A stretch of 63,923 nt of DNA, taken from the NCBI GenBank assembly GCA_017504965.1, contig JAFVQD010000007.1, positions 1 through 63,923 of the forward strand. The letters are read 5' to 3'. The position numbers were made by a program, and so were the translations under genes. The DNA comes from Bacteroidales bacterium. Lineage in GTDB: Bacteria; Bacteroidota; Bacteroidia; Bacteroidales; UBA932. The notes below the pieces were generated by a model. It was not told the DNA's origin. It saw only the letters and a program-made list of their open reading frames with translations, and did no database searches. This document shows positions 8,053-17,631 of the stretch, in pieces (position 1 is the stretch's first letter; each line of letters starts with the position of its first letter).

Positions 8053-9222
8053 CTACCTTTTTTTATAGATTTTATTCACCACCATTGCTATGGCACCGTC
8101 ACCGGTCACATTACAAGCTGTCCCGAAACTGTCCATAGCTATATATAGTGCGATCATAAGGCCGATCATATTTTCATCAAATCCCAGAATCGATGTCAGG
8201 ACGCCCAACGCTGCCATAATGGCCCCACCGGGAACACCGGGTGCTGCTACCATAGTGATACCCAGCATCATAATAAACCCTGCATAGAGTCCCACATTGG
8301 TAGGCATCCCAAGCATATAGGAGATGGCGAAAGCGCACGCCACTATCTTGAGGGTACTGCCAGCAAGGTGTATGGTGGCACATAGCGGGATAGAGAACTC
8401 TGCCACCTCATCTGTCACCCCGTTTTTCTTGGCTTGCGCCAATGTCACAGGGATAGTGGCAGCAGACGACTGCGTACCGAGCGCTGTCATATAGGCCGGA
8501 AGCATAGTCAAAAGAGCTTTGAATGGATTCTTGCCGGCGATGGCTCCCGCTACACTGAACTGAATCAACAGCAGAAGTACGTGTATGACAAATATCACCA
8601 AAATCACCTTCAGGAAGAGCCCCAGCACAGCCACTACACTACCCTCTGCTCCTATCTTGAGGAATATACAGAATATATAGAAAGGGAGAATAGGGATAAT
8701 CACCTTTCTGATGACCAGCTCTATCACCTCCTTAAGTTCATTCAGTACACCTCTGAACACTCCCCCTTGAACCTTTGAAAGGCCAAGACCCAGCACGAAA
8801 GCGAGGATCAGAGCAGTCATCACAGACATTACAGGGGGCATATCTATAGAAAAATAAGGTGCTATCGACGATGATGCCAGCCCCTCAAATTTGGCCATAG
8901 CCTCAGGGGTACGATCTATTATAGAGGGATATGTCCATACACAGCTGTAATATGAGAGAAATCCTGCAAATACCGTCGACCCATACGCAATAGCGGAGGT
9001 TATACCCAGAAGTTTACCGGCCCCTTTTCCAAGCTCTGCAATACCAGGTGCCACCAATCCGACGATCAGCAGCGGTATGATAAATCCCAGAAAATTACTG
9101 AAGATACCACTAAGGGTTACAAATATCCTCACACACCACTCCGGGAGGAAGATGGAGAAGAGAACACCCAAAAGGATACCTATTACCACTTTGGCCAAAA
9201 GGGGAAGTTTACTTAGTTTCAT
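8053..9222 (-). CDS. Dicarboxylate/amino acid:cation symporter (DAACS family)
   Basis: This inner-membrane secondary transporter takes up dicarboxylates or acidic/neutral amino acids with Na+ or H+. The 389-residue protein has the family's helices. The serine-rich re-entrant hairpin is TQSSAATIPVTL, the second hairpin is around PGVPGGAIMAALGVL, and the substrate/cation-binding segment NVTGDGAIAM is near the end. The length is at the short end for the family. Its first 14 bases overlap the end of the upstream barrel-protein gene, so the two are translationally coupled. Confidence 0.9.
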   Translation of the reverse strand: MKLSKLPLLAKVVIGILLGVLFSIFLPEWCVRIFVTLSGIFSNFLGFIIPLLIVGLVAPGIAELGKGAGKLLGITSAIAYGSTVFAGFLSYYSCVWTYPSIIDRTPEAMAKFEGLASSSIAPYFSIDMPPVMSVMTALILAFVLGLGLSKVQGGVFRGVLNELKEVIELVIRKVIIPILPFYIFCIFLKIGAEGSVVAVLGLFLKVILVIFVIHVLLLLIQFSVAGAIAGKNPFKALLTMLPAYMTALGTQSSAATIPVTLAQAKKNGVTDEVAEFSIPLCATIHLAGSTLKIVACAFAISYMLGMPTNVGLYAGFIMMLGITMVAAPGVPGGAIMAALGVLTSILGFDENMIGLMIALYIAMDSFGTACNVTGDGAIAMVVNKIYKKR

Positions 9223-10276
9223 ATTTGCTGTGTTTTTTTTGTTTGATCATCGAATTCCATTTGCCGCTGTCCAGGGCGATAGACACTTTGGCTTTCTGCT
9301 GCCACCCTATCCCGACACCGTCGGTGTGCATAATCCAAGATATCGACACATCCATAAAATCGGTTGTATATGCATCAAAATAGCACTCCAGACGGTTATA
9401 CACCCCTGTCTGGGTCATATACATCTCACTTCCGTGATACAAATCCACATAGCCTGCATACGGCATAAGGTTGTCCCCGAAATAGAATGTATTGTCCAGC
9501 CCCACATTCCACTTCTGAACACTCAGTCGGGCTTGTCCACCCATCGGGAAGATGAGCTCACTGGTCACAGTCCTGTCCCTCTGGGCTGTAACTATACCAC
9601 CAATATTTATGATACCTTTTTGGAGCGATATATATTTCCCGAAAGAGTACTCCACGAAAGGATTCAGCCAATAGTTGTCCACTATAAGACCTCTGTCTAT
9701 CCCGTAGGCATAGTGGTTAAGATCGAAAAGATACCCCATAGAGAACCCTCCAAAAGTCCATTTGGATGAGGAGTAGAGGGTCAATATCTCCGACATATAG
9801 TCCCTGCTCCATCTGGGCATATCGAAAATGAGCTTCACATATCCCCTCCTCGCTCTGTACACATATGCCACACCTTCAAGAGATCTGTCATTGAATCTCA
9901 TCTCATCGCTGACAAATGCTGTAGTGAAATCATCGAACATATCCCCTACAGGAAATACTCCGGCATACACTTTATGCTTGGGGGCATCGAGTTTATAATA
10001 GGCCAGCAGAGATCCTGTATACGGCTCATCCCCCACCAGGCCGAAAGAGGTCTGCAGATCTGCCCCCACATTCAGTGAGTGAATATTCTCATCCCACCCA
10101 AAGCCCACTGTAGGTGCGAGATAGAGTCCGAAAAGTGTCTTGGAACGTCCTATATCCATTTTCGCAAACTCGTGATTGTCGAGCCTCACATCGAAATCGA
10201 CATTCCACACCACCTCCTGAGCATAAGCAGCACAGGTAAACAGAAGCGATATTATGACAGATTTCAGTCTCTTCAT
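9209..10276 (-). CDS. Predicted outer-membrane beta-barrel protein
   Basis: The 355-residue protein has a clear signal peptide (MKRLKSVIISLLFTCAAYAQ). After it come alternating aromatic/polar strands with repeated Tyr, Trp and Phe pairs (for example FGLYLAPTVGFGW and KHKVYAGVFPVGDMFDDF), as in an outer-membrane barrel of 14-16 strands. I do not recognise the family. It heads the symporter-nitrilase-nucleotidase run and overlaps the symporter start, so a role as a porin or enzyme for the same substrates is possible. Confidence 0.7.
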   Translation of the reverse strand: MKRLKSVIISLLFTCAAYAQEVVWNVDFDVRLDNHEFAKMDIGRSKTLFGLYLAPTVGFGWDENIHSLNVGADLQTSFGLVGDEPYTGSLLAYYKLDAPKHKVYAGVFPVGDMFDDFTTAFVSDEMRFNDRSLEGVAYVYRARRGYVKLIFDMPRWSRDYMSEILTLYSSSKWTFGGFSMGYLFDLNHYAYGIDRGLIVDNYWLNPFVEYSFGKYISLQKGIINIGGIVTAQRDRTVTSELIFPMGGQARLSVQKWNVGLDNTFYFGDNLMPYAGYVDLYHGSEMYMTQTGVYNRLECYFDAYTTDFMDVSISWIMHTDGVGIGWQQKAKVSIALDSGKWNSMIKQKKHSKYETK

Positions 10277-10319
10277 AAGGTTTTTGAATTTGCACTCACG
10301 AAGATAACAATAAATTTGC

Positions 10320-10327
10320 TACCTTTG
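10320..10327 (+). promoter_or_regulatory. -7 box before the polyprenol-P-mannose synthase gene
   Basis: TACCTTTG matches TAnnTTTG and lies 22 bp before the ATG at 10349. A second match, TAAATTTG, lies at 10311-10318. The intergenic region is divergent with the barrel gene. Confidence 0.5.
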
Positions 10328-10348
10328 GGAGATAAAATGAATATTTAG

Positions 10349-11074
10349 ATGGAAACAAGTAAATTAGTCATTATCCCCACATATAATGAGAAGGAGAATA
10401 TCGAGAAGATGGTCCGCAAAGTCTTCTCTATGAAGGGGAGCTTCCATATTCTGGTAGTGGATGATGGCTCACCTGACGGTACAGCCAATATAGTAAAAAG
10501 GCTGATGAAAGAGTTCCCCACGTCACTCTTCATCCTCGAGCGCTCCGGCAAACTGGGACTTGGAACAGCATACATAGCGGGATTCAACTGGGCGATAGAG
10601 CACAAATATGACTATATTTTCGAGATGGATGCCGATTTCTCGCACGATCCTGATGACCTTATAAGGCTTCACGATGCGTGTGCCGTAGAGGGTGCAGATA
10701 TGTCGATCGGCTCCCGCTACTGCAGAGGTATCGCAGTAAAAGACTGGCCTGTCGGGAGGATTATGATGTCATATGGTGCATCATTCTATGTAAGATCTGT
10801 CCTCGGGATAAAGATATACGACTCCACAGCAGGTTTCATCTGCTACAGCAGGAAGGTCCTTGAGACCATCAATCTGCAGAACATCAGGATGAAAGGCTAC
10901 GGTTTCCAGATCGAGATGAAGTACAATGCCTACAAACTGGGCTTCAAAGTCCAGGAGGTACCCATCATCTTTACCGACAGAAAAGAGGGGACCTCGAAGA
11001 TGAGCAGTTCGATATTCGGCGAGGCATTCTGGGGGGTTCTAAAACTTAAATTCAGAAGAATCAGACCAAGATAG
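10349..11074 (+). CDS. Polyprenol monophosphomannose synthase (DPM1-type GT2)
   Basis: This enzyme transfers mannose from GDP-mannose to a polyprenyl phosphate on the cytoplasmic face of the inner membrane, making the donor for lipid-linked mannosylation such as protein O-glycosylation in Bacteroidota. The 241-residue protein is a GT-A glycosyltransferase with IIPTYNEKENI at the start, VVDDGSPDGT, the metal-binding DAD at 94-96 and the late FTDRKEGTSKM segment. It lacks a C-terminal membrane domain, as in the DPM1 type. A short gap (6 bp) leads to dihydroorotase. Confidence 0.9.
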   Translation: METSKLVIIPTYNEKENIEKMVRKVFSMKGSFHILVVDDGSPDGTANIVKRLMKEFPTSLFILERSGKLGLGTAYIAGFNWAIEHKYDYIFEMDADFSHDPDDLIRLHDACAVEGADMSIGSRYCRGIAVKDWPVGRIMMSYGASFYVRSVLGIKIYDSTAGFICYSRKVLETINLQNIRMKGYGFQIEMKYNAYKLGFKVQEVPIIFTDRKEGTSKMSSSIFGEAFWGVLKLKFRRIRPR

Positions 11075-11080
11075 ATATCT

Positions 11081-12439
11081 ATGGGTACACTTATCAAAAA
11101 CGCGACAATAATAAACGAGGGGCTATCTTTCAAGGGTAGCCTTTTGATTACAAACGACAGGATCTCCAAGATTCTGGACTCATCAGACGAAGATTATGCA
11201 GTCAAGCTCTCTGCTATAGAGGATAGTGCCGACCCACTCTCGGTCATAGATGCAGAGGGGATGCTCCTCCTACCCGGTGTCATTGACGACCAGGTCCACT
11301 TCCGCGAGCCGGGTGCCACACACAAAGGGGATATAGCCTCTGAGAGTGCTGCCGCTGCATTAGGCGGCGTCACCTCTTATATGGATATGCCCAACAACAA
11401 CCCTCCTGCCTGCACCATCGATGCCATAGAGCAGAAATATGCCATTGCTTCGCAATGCTCCCCTGCCAATTATTCATTCTACCTCGGTGCTTCGAATGAG
11501 AATATAGGGGAGATCCTCAAGCTTGACCCCAAGACCAATTGCGGAGTGAAGCTCTTTATGGGCTCCTCTACCGGCAATATGCTGGTGGACAATGAGCAGG
11601 CTCTGGAGTCTATCTTCAGGAGTGCCCCTACCCTCATTGCCACCCACTGCGAAGACGAGACCTCCATCCGGGAGGCATTGGCCCGGGCTAAAGAGAAATA
11701 TGGGGAAAACATCCCCATTGCGGAGCACCCTCACATCCGCACCCGCGAGGCCTGCATCAAATCTACTGCCAAGGCTATCGAGATGGCTCTGAAAAGCGGC
11801 GCTCAGCTCCACATTCTCCACACCAGCACTGCTGATGAGGTCGAGATGGTCCTCGAAGCCAGGAAGAAGAATCCCAATATCTCTTTTGAGGTCTGTGTCC
11901 ACTACCTATGGTTCTGCGACGAAGATTATCCGAAATATGGGACACATATCAAGTGCAATCCTGCCATCAAGCGCCGCTCCGATATGGAGGCACTCCGCAG
12001 TGCTGTGGCTCAGGGGCTTCCAGGCGCTGTAGCCACAGATCACGCACCTCACCTCCTTACAGAGAAAGATGGGAGCTATACTCAGGCACCTTCGGGGCTC
12101 CCTACCATACAGCACTCCCTGAGGATGATGCTCCAACTCTCAAAACAGGGGGTATTCCCTATCGGAATGGTGCCACAGATGATGTCCCACGCCCCTGCCG
12201 AGACTTTCCGCATAGCAGAGAGGGGGTATATTAGGGAGGGATATTTTGCAGACCTGGTGCTGGTAGAGGAGTCCAAGAGCAGAAATGCCACCCCTGCATA
12301 CAAATGCGGATGGACTCCGATAAGAGAGGAAGAACTGGACTTCGGAGTAGCCCATACTTTTGTTAATGGCATCCAAGTGGTCAAAGATTACAAACTGACC
12401 GGAGCCAATGCTGGGCGCAGACTCACTTTTGATAGATAA
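11081..12439 (+). CDS. pyrC: Dihydroorotase
   Basis: This enzyme catalyses the third step of pyrimidine synthesis, reversible cyclisation of carbamoyl aspartate. The 452-residue protein has the amidohydrolase layout: GVIDDQVHFREPG near residue 65-75, the substrate-binding DMPNNNP, the KLFMGSSTG lysine segment, metal His in THCED and HILHTS, and Asp in ATDHAPH. The first metal motif reads Gln-Val-His rather than His-x-His, which I remember as usual for Bacteroidales dihydroorotases. A dihydropyrimidinase or allantoinase is less likely given the HFREPG and TDHAPH context. Co-transcribed with the mannosyltransferase upstream. Confidence 0.9.
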   Translation: MGTLIKNATIINEGLSFKGSLLITNDRISKILDSSDEDYAVKLSAIEDSADPLSVIDAEGMLLLPGVIDDQVHFREPGATHKGDIASESAAAALGGVTSYMDMPNNNPPACTIDAIEQKYAIASQCSPANYSFYLGASNENIGEILKLDPKTNCGVKLFMGSSTGNMLVDNEQALESIFRSAPTLIATHCEDETSIREALARAKEKYGENIPIAEHPHIRTREACIKSTAKAIEMALKSGAQLHILHTSTADEVEMVLEARKKNPNISFEVCVHYLWFCDEDYPKYGTHIKCNPAIKRRSDMEALRSAVAQGLPGAVATDHAPHLLTEKDGSYTQAPSGLPTIQHSLRMMLQLSKQGVFPIGMVPQMMSHAPAETFRIAERGYIREGYFADLVLVEESKSRNATPAYKCGWTPIREEELDFGVAHTFVNGIQVVKDYKLTGANAGRRLTFDR

Positions 12440-12443
12440 TCAT

Positions 12444-13316
12444 ATGAATATAAAAGTATTTACAGCGGTATTTCTGGCCATATTTTTCTGGGGATTTTCA
12501 TTTGTCTGGACCAATCAGATTCTGATGGAGGATATCCCAGTATTTACATTCATCTTTTTCAGGATGTTTATAGCGGGGACTCTGCTGTATCTATTCTCAA
12601 AATTTACAGGGAAGCTGCAGAAAATAGAGAAAGGAGATTACAAACTCCTCTTTTTGATGGCCTTCTTCGAGCCCTTTATCTACTTTATAGGGGAGACCTT
12701 CGGCCTTCAGGCGACCAACTCCCCCACCCTCAGCGCATTGATCATAGCGCTGATCCCGGTATTTGCTTTAGGGGCCGGTGTATTTATCTATAAAGAGAAG
12801 GTCACCTGGATAAATCTTCTGGGTGTGATCGCCACCATCCCGGGCATCCTGCTGATGGTCCTGAACACAGGTGATATGAATCCAGAATACTGGTGGGGCA
12901 TCGCACTTCTTTTCCTGGCGATTTTCGGCTCTGTAGGATACTCTACTGTGGTCAAAAGGCTCTCCAGATACAATAGCTTCACCATCGCCACCTATCAGTT
13001 TGTATTTGGCGCTATACTGTTCCTCCCCTGTTTTCTGATTTTCAACGGAGATTACCAAGTGGCCGGTCTGTTTGAGTGGAACATACTCAAGCCTATACTC
13101 TATCTCGCTGTTCTCTGCTCGTGCCTCTCATTTGTCCTCTACATATTCTCCATCAAATCGCTGGGGATAGCCAGATCAAGTGTCTTCACTTCACTTATCC
13201 CGGCTGTATCAGCTGTCGGAGCCTATATATACGGCTACGAGACCTTTACCTGGCAGCAGATTCTCGGAATCGTTATAGTGATTCTCGGAGTGGCCATTAC
13301 ACAGAAGCAGCAATAA
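12444..13316 (+). CDS. EamA/DMT-family transporter
   Basis: This ten-helix inner-membrane exporter or exchanger of the drug/metabolite transporter superfamily carries two EamA repeats (about residues 8-140 and 150-288). The first contains FWGFSFVWTNQIL and TFGLQATNSPTLSALI; the second contains YSTVVKRLS and LYIFSIKSLGIARSSVFTSLIP. MNIKVF at 12444 is chosen as start because it lies just after the dihydroorotase stop; an upstream in-frame ATG would overlap that gene. Substrate unknown. It ends convergently, overlapping the tex 3' end by 20 bp. Confidence 0.88.
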   Translation: MNIKVFTAVFLAIFFWGFSFVWTNQILMEDIPVFTFIFFRMFIAGTLLYLFSKFTGKLQKIEKGDYKLLFLMAFFEPFIYFIGETFGLQATNSPTLSALIIALIPVFALGAGVFIYKEKVTWINLLGVIATIPGILLMVLNTGDMNPEYWWGIALLFLAIFGSVGYSTVVKRLSRYNSFTIATYQFVFGAILFLPCFLIFNGDYQVAGLFEWNILKPILYLAVLCSCLSFVLYIFSIKSLGIARSSVFTSLIPAVSAVGAYIYGYETFTWQQILGIVIVILGVAITQKQQ

Positions 13317-15450
13317 GGGAGAGGGCGATTCTCTCTCTTCGCATATCCACCTCAAGCACCTTTACCTTCACGTGCTGGTGTATCTTCACCACATCTGCAG
13401 GGTTTGTAATGAACTTGTTTGAGAGCTTGGATACGTGTATGAGGCCGTTCTGCTTGATACCGAAGTCTACAAATGCACCGAAATTAGTGATATTGGTAAT
13501 GATACCCGGGAGCTCCATCCCCACTTTCACATCCTCTATACTCCTGATCTCGTCACTGAATTCAAGGATTTTTATGGACGCACGTGGATCCCTTCCCGGT
13601 TTGGCCAGCTCTGCCATAATATCATTAAGTGTAGGGAGTCCCACCTCCTCTGTAACATATCTCTCAATATCGATCTTCCCCCTGGTCTGCTCATCTTTAA
13701 TAAGATCCTCCACTGTTACCGAGAGATCCTTTGCCATCTTCTGAACCAGCTGATACCTTTCAGGATGGACAGCTGAGTTATCCAGAGGGTTTTCAGCCCC
13801 CGGAATACGGAGGAAGCCGGCGCACTGTTCATACACCTTCTCCCCTAACCTCTTCACTTTCAGCAGATCTTTACGGGACAAGAATGGCCCATTCTCACTT
13901 CTGTAATCCACGATATTCTGTGCGATGGAGGGTCCTATACCCGACACATATCCTAAAAGATGCTTGCTGGCAGTATTGAGATTCACACCCACACTGTTCA
14001 CGCAGCTCTCGACCACATTATCCAGATTCTCTTTCAGCATAGCCTGGTCCACATCGTGCTGATATTGCCCTACACCTATAGATTTCGGATCTATTTTCAC
14101 CAGCTCTGCCAGAGGGTCCATAATCCTTCTTCCGATAGAGACTGCGCCCCTGACAGTTACATCATATTCCGGGAACTCCTCTCTGGCGATGGATGATGCG
14201 GAGTAGATAGATGCACCATCTTCACTTACAGAGTATACCCTTATCCCCTGGGGAAGTGCAAGTTTCTTGATAAATGCCTCTGTCTCCCTCCCGGCTGTAC
14301 CATTGCCGATGGCAATAATCTCTATCTTATACGCCTCTACCAGATTCGAGATCTTTTTCATCGCCATAGTCCTCTCATTGACAGGAGGATGAGGATAGAT
14401 CACATCATTATGGAGCAGTGCTCCCTGAGCATCCAGGCACACCACCTTACAACCGGTTCTGAATCCTGGATCTATGGCCAGAACCCTCTTCTGTCCCAAT
14501 GGTGGTGCCATCAGAAGCTGTCTCAGGTTCTCACCGAACACCTTTATTGACTCGATATCTGCCCTCTCCTTGACCATTTTCAGGGATTCATTCTCTATAG
14601 AAGGGTGTAGCAGTCTTTTATATGAGTCCTCTACCGCCATATCTATCTGCTCGGCCACCCCATCCGAAGGGTGTCTCTTCCCTTTGAGGGTCAGATTATA
14701 TATCCTGTCCAGCGCCCTGTCACCGTCCACATCCACCTTCACACTAAGGATACCCTCAGATGCACCTCTTAGAATAGCGAGCACCCTGTGGGATGGTGCT
14801 CTGGAGATATCCTCCGAAAACTCGAAATAGTTTTTGTATTTGAGGGCATCATCGGACTCCTCATCCACTCCACGGGCAAGCTTGGCTGAGAGTTTGCCAT
14901 ATTTGCCATATTGTCCGCGAAGTGCATTTCTTACCTCTATAGACTCAGAGACCCACTCGGCTATAATATCGCGTGCACCCTGAAGAGCTGCTTCACTATC
15001 CTCCACATTATCACTGACATACTTCTGTGCGCACTTTGCAGGATCTGTCACTTTGCAGTTAAAAATATCCATTGCCAAAGGCTCCAGCCCCTTCTCTTTG
15101 GCTATGGAAGCCCTGGTCTTCCTTTTGGGTCTGTAAGGGAGATAGAGATCCTCCAACTGCTGGGACTCCACACAACTCTCTATTTCATCCCTCAAAGTAT
15201 CAGTGAGCTTCCCTTGCTCCTGTATTGAGGCCAGAATACCCTCCTTTCTCTTCTCCAGCTCCTCAAATTTCTGAAAAAAATGCTTGACCTCACCCACTTG
15301 AGCCTCATCCAGCCCTCCGGTCCTCTCTTTCCTGTACCTCGAGATAAAAGGGATGGTAGCACCCTCCTCCATCAGATCTATACAGTGCTCCACTTGCCAA
15401 CCGGCGACACCCAACCTATGGCTGATAAAGTCAATATACAAAGATTTCAT
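13297..15450 (-). CDS. tex: Tex family transcription accessory / RNA-binding protein
   Basis: This cytoplasmic nucleic-acid-binding protein is linked to transcription and RNA turnover. The 717-residue protein has the Tex order: an N-terminal helical domain with IPFISRYRKERTGGLDE; the YqgF-like RNase H fold with VLAIDPGFRTGCKVV; helix-hairpin-helix repeats with VNLNTASKHLLGYVSGIG and FLSRKDLLKVKRLG; and a C-terminal S1 domain with GMELPGIITNITNFGAFVDFG. It is slightly shorter than the E. coli protein. It lies 12 bp downstream of the ClC gene on the same strand. Confidence 0.96.
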   Translation of the reverse strand: MKSLYIDFISHRLGVAGWQVEHCIDLMEEGATIPFISRYRKERTGGLDEAQVGEVKHFFQKFEELEKRKEGILASIQEQGKLTDTLRDEIESCVESQQLEDLYLPYRPKRKTRASIAKEKGLEPLAMDIFNCKVTDPAKCAQKYVSDNVEDSEAALQGARDIIAEWVSESIEVRNALRGQYGKYGKLSAKLARGVDEESDDALKYKNYFEFSEDISRAPSHRVLAILRGASEGILSVKVDVDGDRALDRIYNLTLKGKRHPSDGVAEQIDMAVEDSYKRLLHPSIENESLKMVKERADIESIKVFGENLRQLLMAPPLGQKRVLAIDPGFRTGCKVVCLDAQGALLHNDVIYPHPPVNERTMAMKKISNLVEAYKIEIIAIGNGTAGRETEAFIKKLALPQGIRVYSVSEDGASIYSASSIAREEFPEYDVTVRGAVSIGRRIMDPLAELVKIDPKSIGVGQYQHDVDQAMLKENLDNVVESCVNSVGVNLNTASKHLLGYVSGIGPSIAQNIVDYRSENGPFLSRKDLLKVKRLGEKVYEQCAGFLRIPGAENPLDNSAVHPERYQLVQKMAKDLSVTVEDLIKDEQTRGKIDIERYVTEEVGLPTLNDIMAELAKPGRDPRASIKILEFSDEIRSIEDVKVGMELPGIITNITNFGAFVDFGIKQNGLIHVSKLSNKFITNPADVVKIHQHVKVKVLEVDMRRERIALSLIAASV

Positions 15451-15462
15451 AATGTTAAGAGA

Positions 15463-17241
15463 TTAGTCGTGAGAAACATCCTGAAGCTTCTCGCGGTATG
15501 ATGAGAATATTTTGGACTTGGATACAAAACCCAGATATCTGTTATTCTGGTCCACTACAGGGAGGTTCCAGGCGCCACTCTTTTCAAATTTATCCATCAC
15601 ACTATCCATCTTCTCGCAGTCGCAGACTGTATGGGGTGGCTGCTTCATAATATTGTATACGTAGATTTTGTCATATTTGTCCCTGTCAAACATCACCATT
15701 CTGATATCATCCAGAGAGATATAGCCCTGGAAGCGGTCGTCTGAATCCACTACAGGGAATATATTCCTTTTGGATTTGGCCACTACATTTACCAGACTGC
15801 CCAGATTATCCTCCATATGGACAGGGCAGAAATCCGACTCGATAAGATCAGATGTCTTCAGCAGGGTAAGTACCGCCTGGTCACTGTCGTGGGTGAGGAG
15901 TTCTCCACTCTTGGCAATACGTTTGGTGTAAATGGAATATGGCTCAAATACCCTGATGGTGGCAAATGATATCGCAGCAGTGATACTCAAAGGCATCAGA
16001 AGCTCATAACCGCCGGTGATCTCCGCGATGAGGAAGATCGCAGTCATAGGTGCCTGCATCACACCGGCCATCAGTCCCGCCATACCTACAAGGACAAAAT
16101 TGTTCTCGGGAAGGATATGGATACCTGTCAGATTGATCACCCTCGCCAGGATAAAACCTGCTATACCACCCACAATAAGTGTAGGGCCGAATGTACCACC
16201 CACTCCACCACCGGCATTTGTAAACGACATAGCAAACACTTTGAATATCAATACAAAAGCAAAGAATACAGGGATGAACCACTTATAGTTCAGCAGTGAA
16301 GCGAAGAGGGAATTGTCAAGTCCTTGTACGGGGTTACCTGTCAGCAGGGACTCCAGCGCGTGATAACCTTCACCGAACAATGGAGGGAAAATGTATATCA
16401 GGACACCCAGCGCCAAAGCACTCAGAGCCCATCTTTTATATGGATTGGCAACACTCTTTATCTTATCCTCCAGACTCAGTGTGGTTCTGGTGAAGTATAG
16501 AGAGACAAAACCGCAGAAAACACCCAGAATCAGATAATAAGGGATGTTTTTCATCACAAAAGGGTCGATGGTACTCATAAATGCCACATCCCTCCCCAGG
16601 AAAAAGTATGATACAGCAGTCGCTGTCACTGTAGACATCAGCAGAGGGAGGATGGAGGTCATCGATATATTGAAAAGGAGAATCTCCAGTGTAAACAATA
16701 TACCTGCCATAGGGGCCTTGAAAATACCGGCTACCGCTCCGGCAGCACCACACCCTAAAAGGATGGTCATCTGCTTGTATGAGAGCCCCAGAACTCTGGC
16801 GATATTCGAACCTATGGCAGCACCTGTATAGACTATAGGTGCCTCAGCTCCGACAGATCCTCCGAATCCGATGGTTATCGAACTGGTAAGGAGGGAGGAC
16901 CAGGTGTTGTGTGCCTTGATTTTTGAATTGTTCTTCGATACGGCCAGAAGGACCTTAGTCACACCGTGCCCGATATTGTCCTTAATGAGATACTTGACCA
17001 GAAGCATCGATATGAGCATACCGAGACCCGGATACAACAAATATAGGAAACTATCGGTAGAAGTGTCAAACCACCCTATCAATAAGTCTCCTACTAATTC
17101 TATTAGCAGTTTCAGGGCAACTGCAGCCCCGCCGCTTACAAGACCCACTATAAAAGCTAAAATTAAAAGGAACTGTGCTTCGGGGAGCTTATGCAGCAAT
17201 CGGGAAATATACTCAAATATATTATTCCTCTTTAGAGTCAT
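15463..17241 (-). CDS. ClC-family chloride channel/transporter with CBS pair
   Basis: This membrane protein moves chloride, as a channel or a Cl-/H+ antiporter. From MTLKRNN the protein is about 592 residues. The ClC core (to about residue 430) has the variant selectivity segments NIGHGV, GSVGAEAPIV (in place of GREGP) and GGTFGPTLIVG (GxFxP). Two cytoplasmic CBS domains follow (about 455-590). The start at 17241 overlaps the preceding gene's stop by 20 bp; the ATG at 17244 is equally possible, and the longer ATG at 17322 would add a non-conserved tail. Confidence 0.92.
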   Translation of the reverse strand: MTLKRNNIFEYISRLLHKLPEAQFLLILAFIVGLVSGGAAVALKLLIELVGDLLIGWFDTSTDSFLYLLYPGLGMLISMLLVKYLIKDNIGHGVTKVLLAVSKNNSKIKAHNTWSSLLTSSITIGFGGSVGAEAPIVYTGAAIGSNIARVLGLSYKQMTILLGCGAAGAVAGIFKAPMAGILFTLEILLFNISMTSILPLLMSTVTATAVSYFFLGRDVAFMSTIDPFVMKNIPYYLILGVFCGFVSLYFTRTTLSLEDKIKSVANPYKRWALSALALGVLIYIFPPLFGEGYHALESLLTGNPVQGLDNSLFASLLNYKWFIPVFFAFVLIFKVFAMSFTNAGGGVGGTFGPTLIVGGIAGFILARVINLTGIHILPENNFVLVGMAGLMAGVMQAPMTAIFLIAEITGGYELLMPLSITAAISFATIRVFEPYSIYTKRIAKSGELLTHDSDQAVLTLLKTSDLIESDFCPVHMEDNLGSLVNVVAKSKRNIFPVVDSDDRFQGYISLDDIRMVMFDRDKYDKIYVYNIMKQPPHTVCDCEKMDSVMDKFEKSGAWNLPVVDQNNRYLGFVSKSKIFSSYREKLQDVSHD

Positions 17242-17584
17242 CATCTTCACTGAAAGCAGATGAATCGGTCCCATCTTCAGGGAATGTACCGTCCCCGGCA
17301 GCATCATCCTCAATGTCGTCATTGAAAAGATCCTTCTCTACATCCTCATAATCATCTACCTTAACCGATATCTTTACCAAATATATAGCACCCGGCATCT
17401 CTACAGATACAGCATAGAAGGACGAACCGTCAGGTTTGTCTACCTTGAAGATATCCCCCATATAATCTGCATACCCTTTAGGATACTTCTCCTTAAATGC
17501 TGCTTGGAGTTCAGCAGACATATTCTCATAACTTACGACCGCTCTCTTAATTGGAGATGCTGACTTTCCACCTGTTTTTTTCAT
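17222..17584 (-). CDS. Conserved small protein with acidic C-terminal tail
   Basis: This 120-residue protein of unknown function has a basic N-terminus (KKTGGKSASPIKR) and a folded part of about 75 residues with KEKYPKGYADYMGDIFK and a beta stretch (SFYAVSVEMPGAIYLVKISV). From about residue 78 it ends in a low-complexity tail of about 40 residues dominated by Asp, Glu and Ser. Its end overlaps the ClC start, so the two are coupled. It looks cytoplasmic; the acidic tail suggests interaction with a basic partner. Confidence 0.7.
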   Translation of the reverse strand: MKKTGGKSASPIKRAVVSYENMSAELQAAFKEKYPKGYADYMGDIFKVDKPDGSSFYAVSVEMPGAIYLVKISVKVDDYEDVEKDLFNDDIEDDAAGDGTFPEDGTDSSAFSEDDDSKEE

Positions 17585-17631
17585 TTCTGATTATTAGATA
17601 CATTTATGATGCAATAATAATGCTTTTTATC

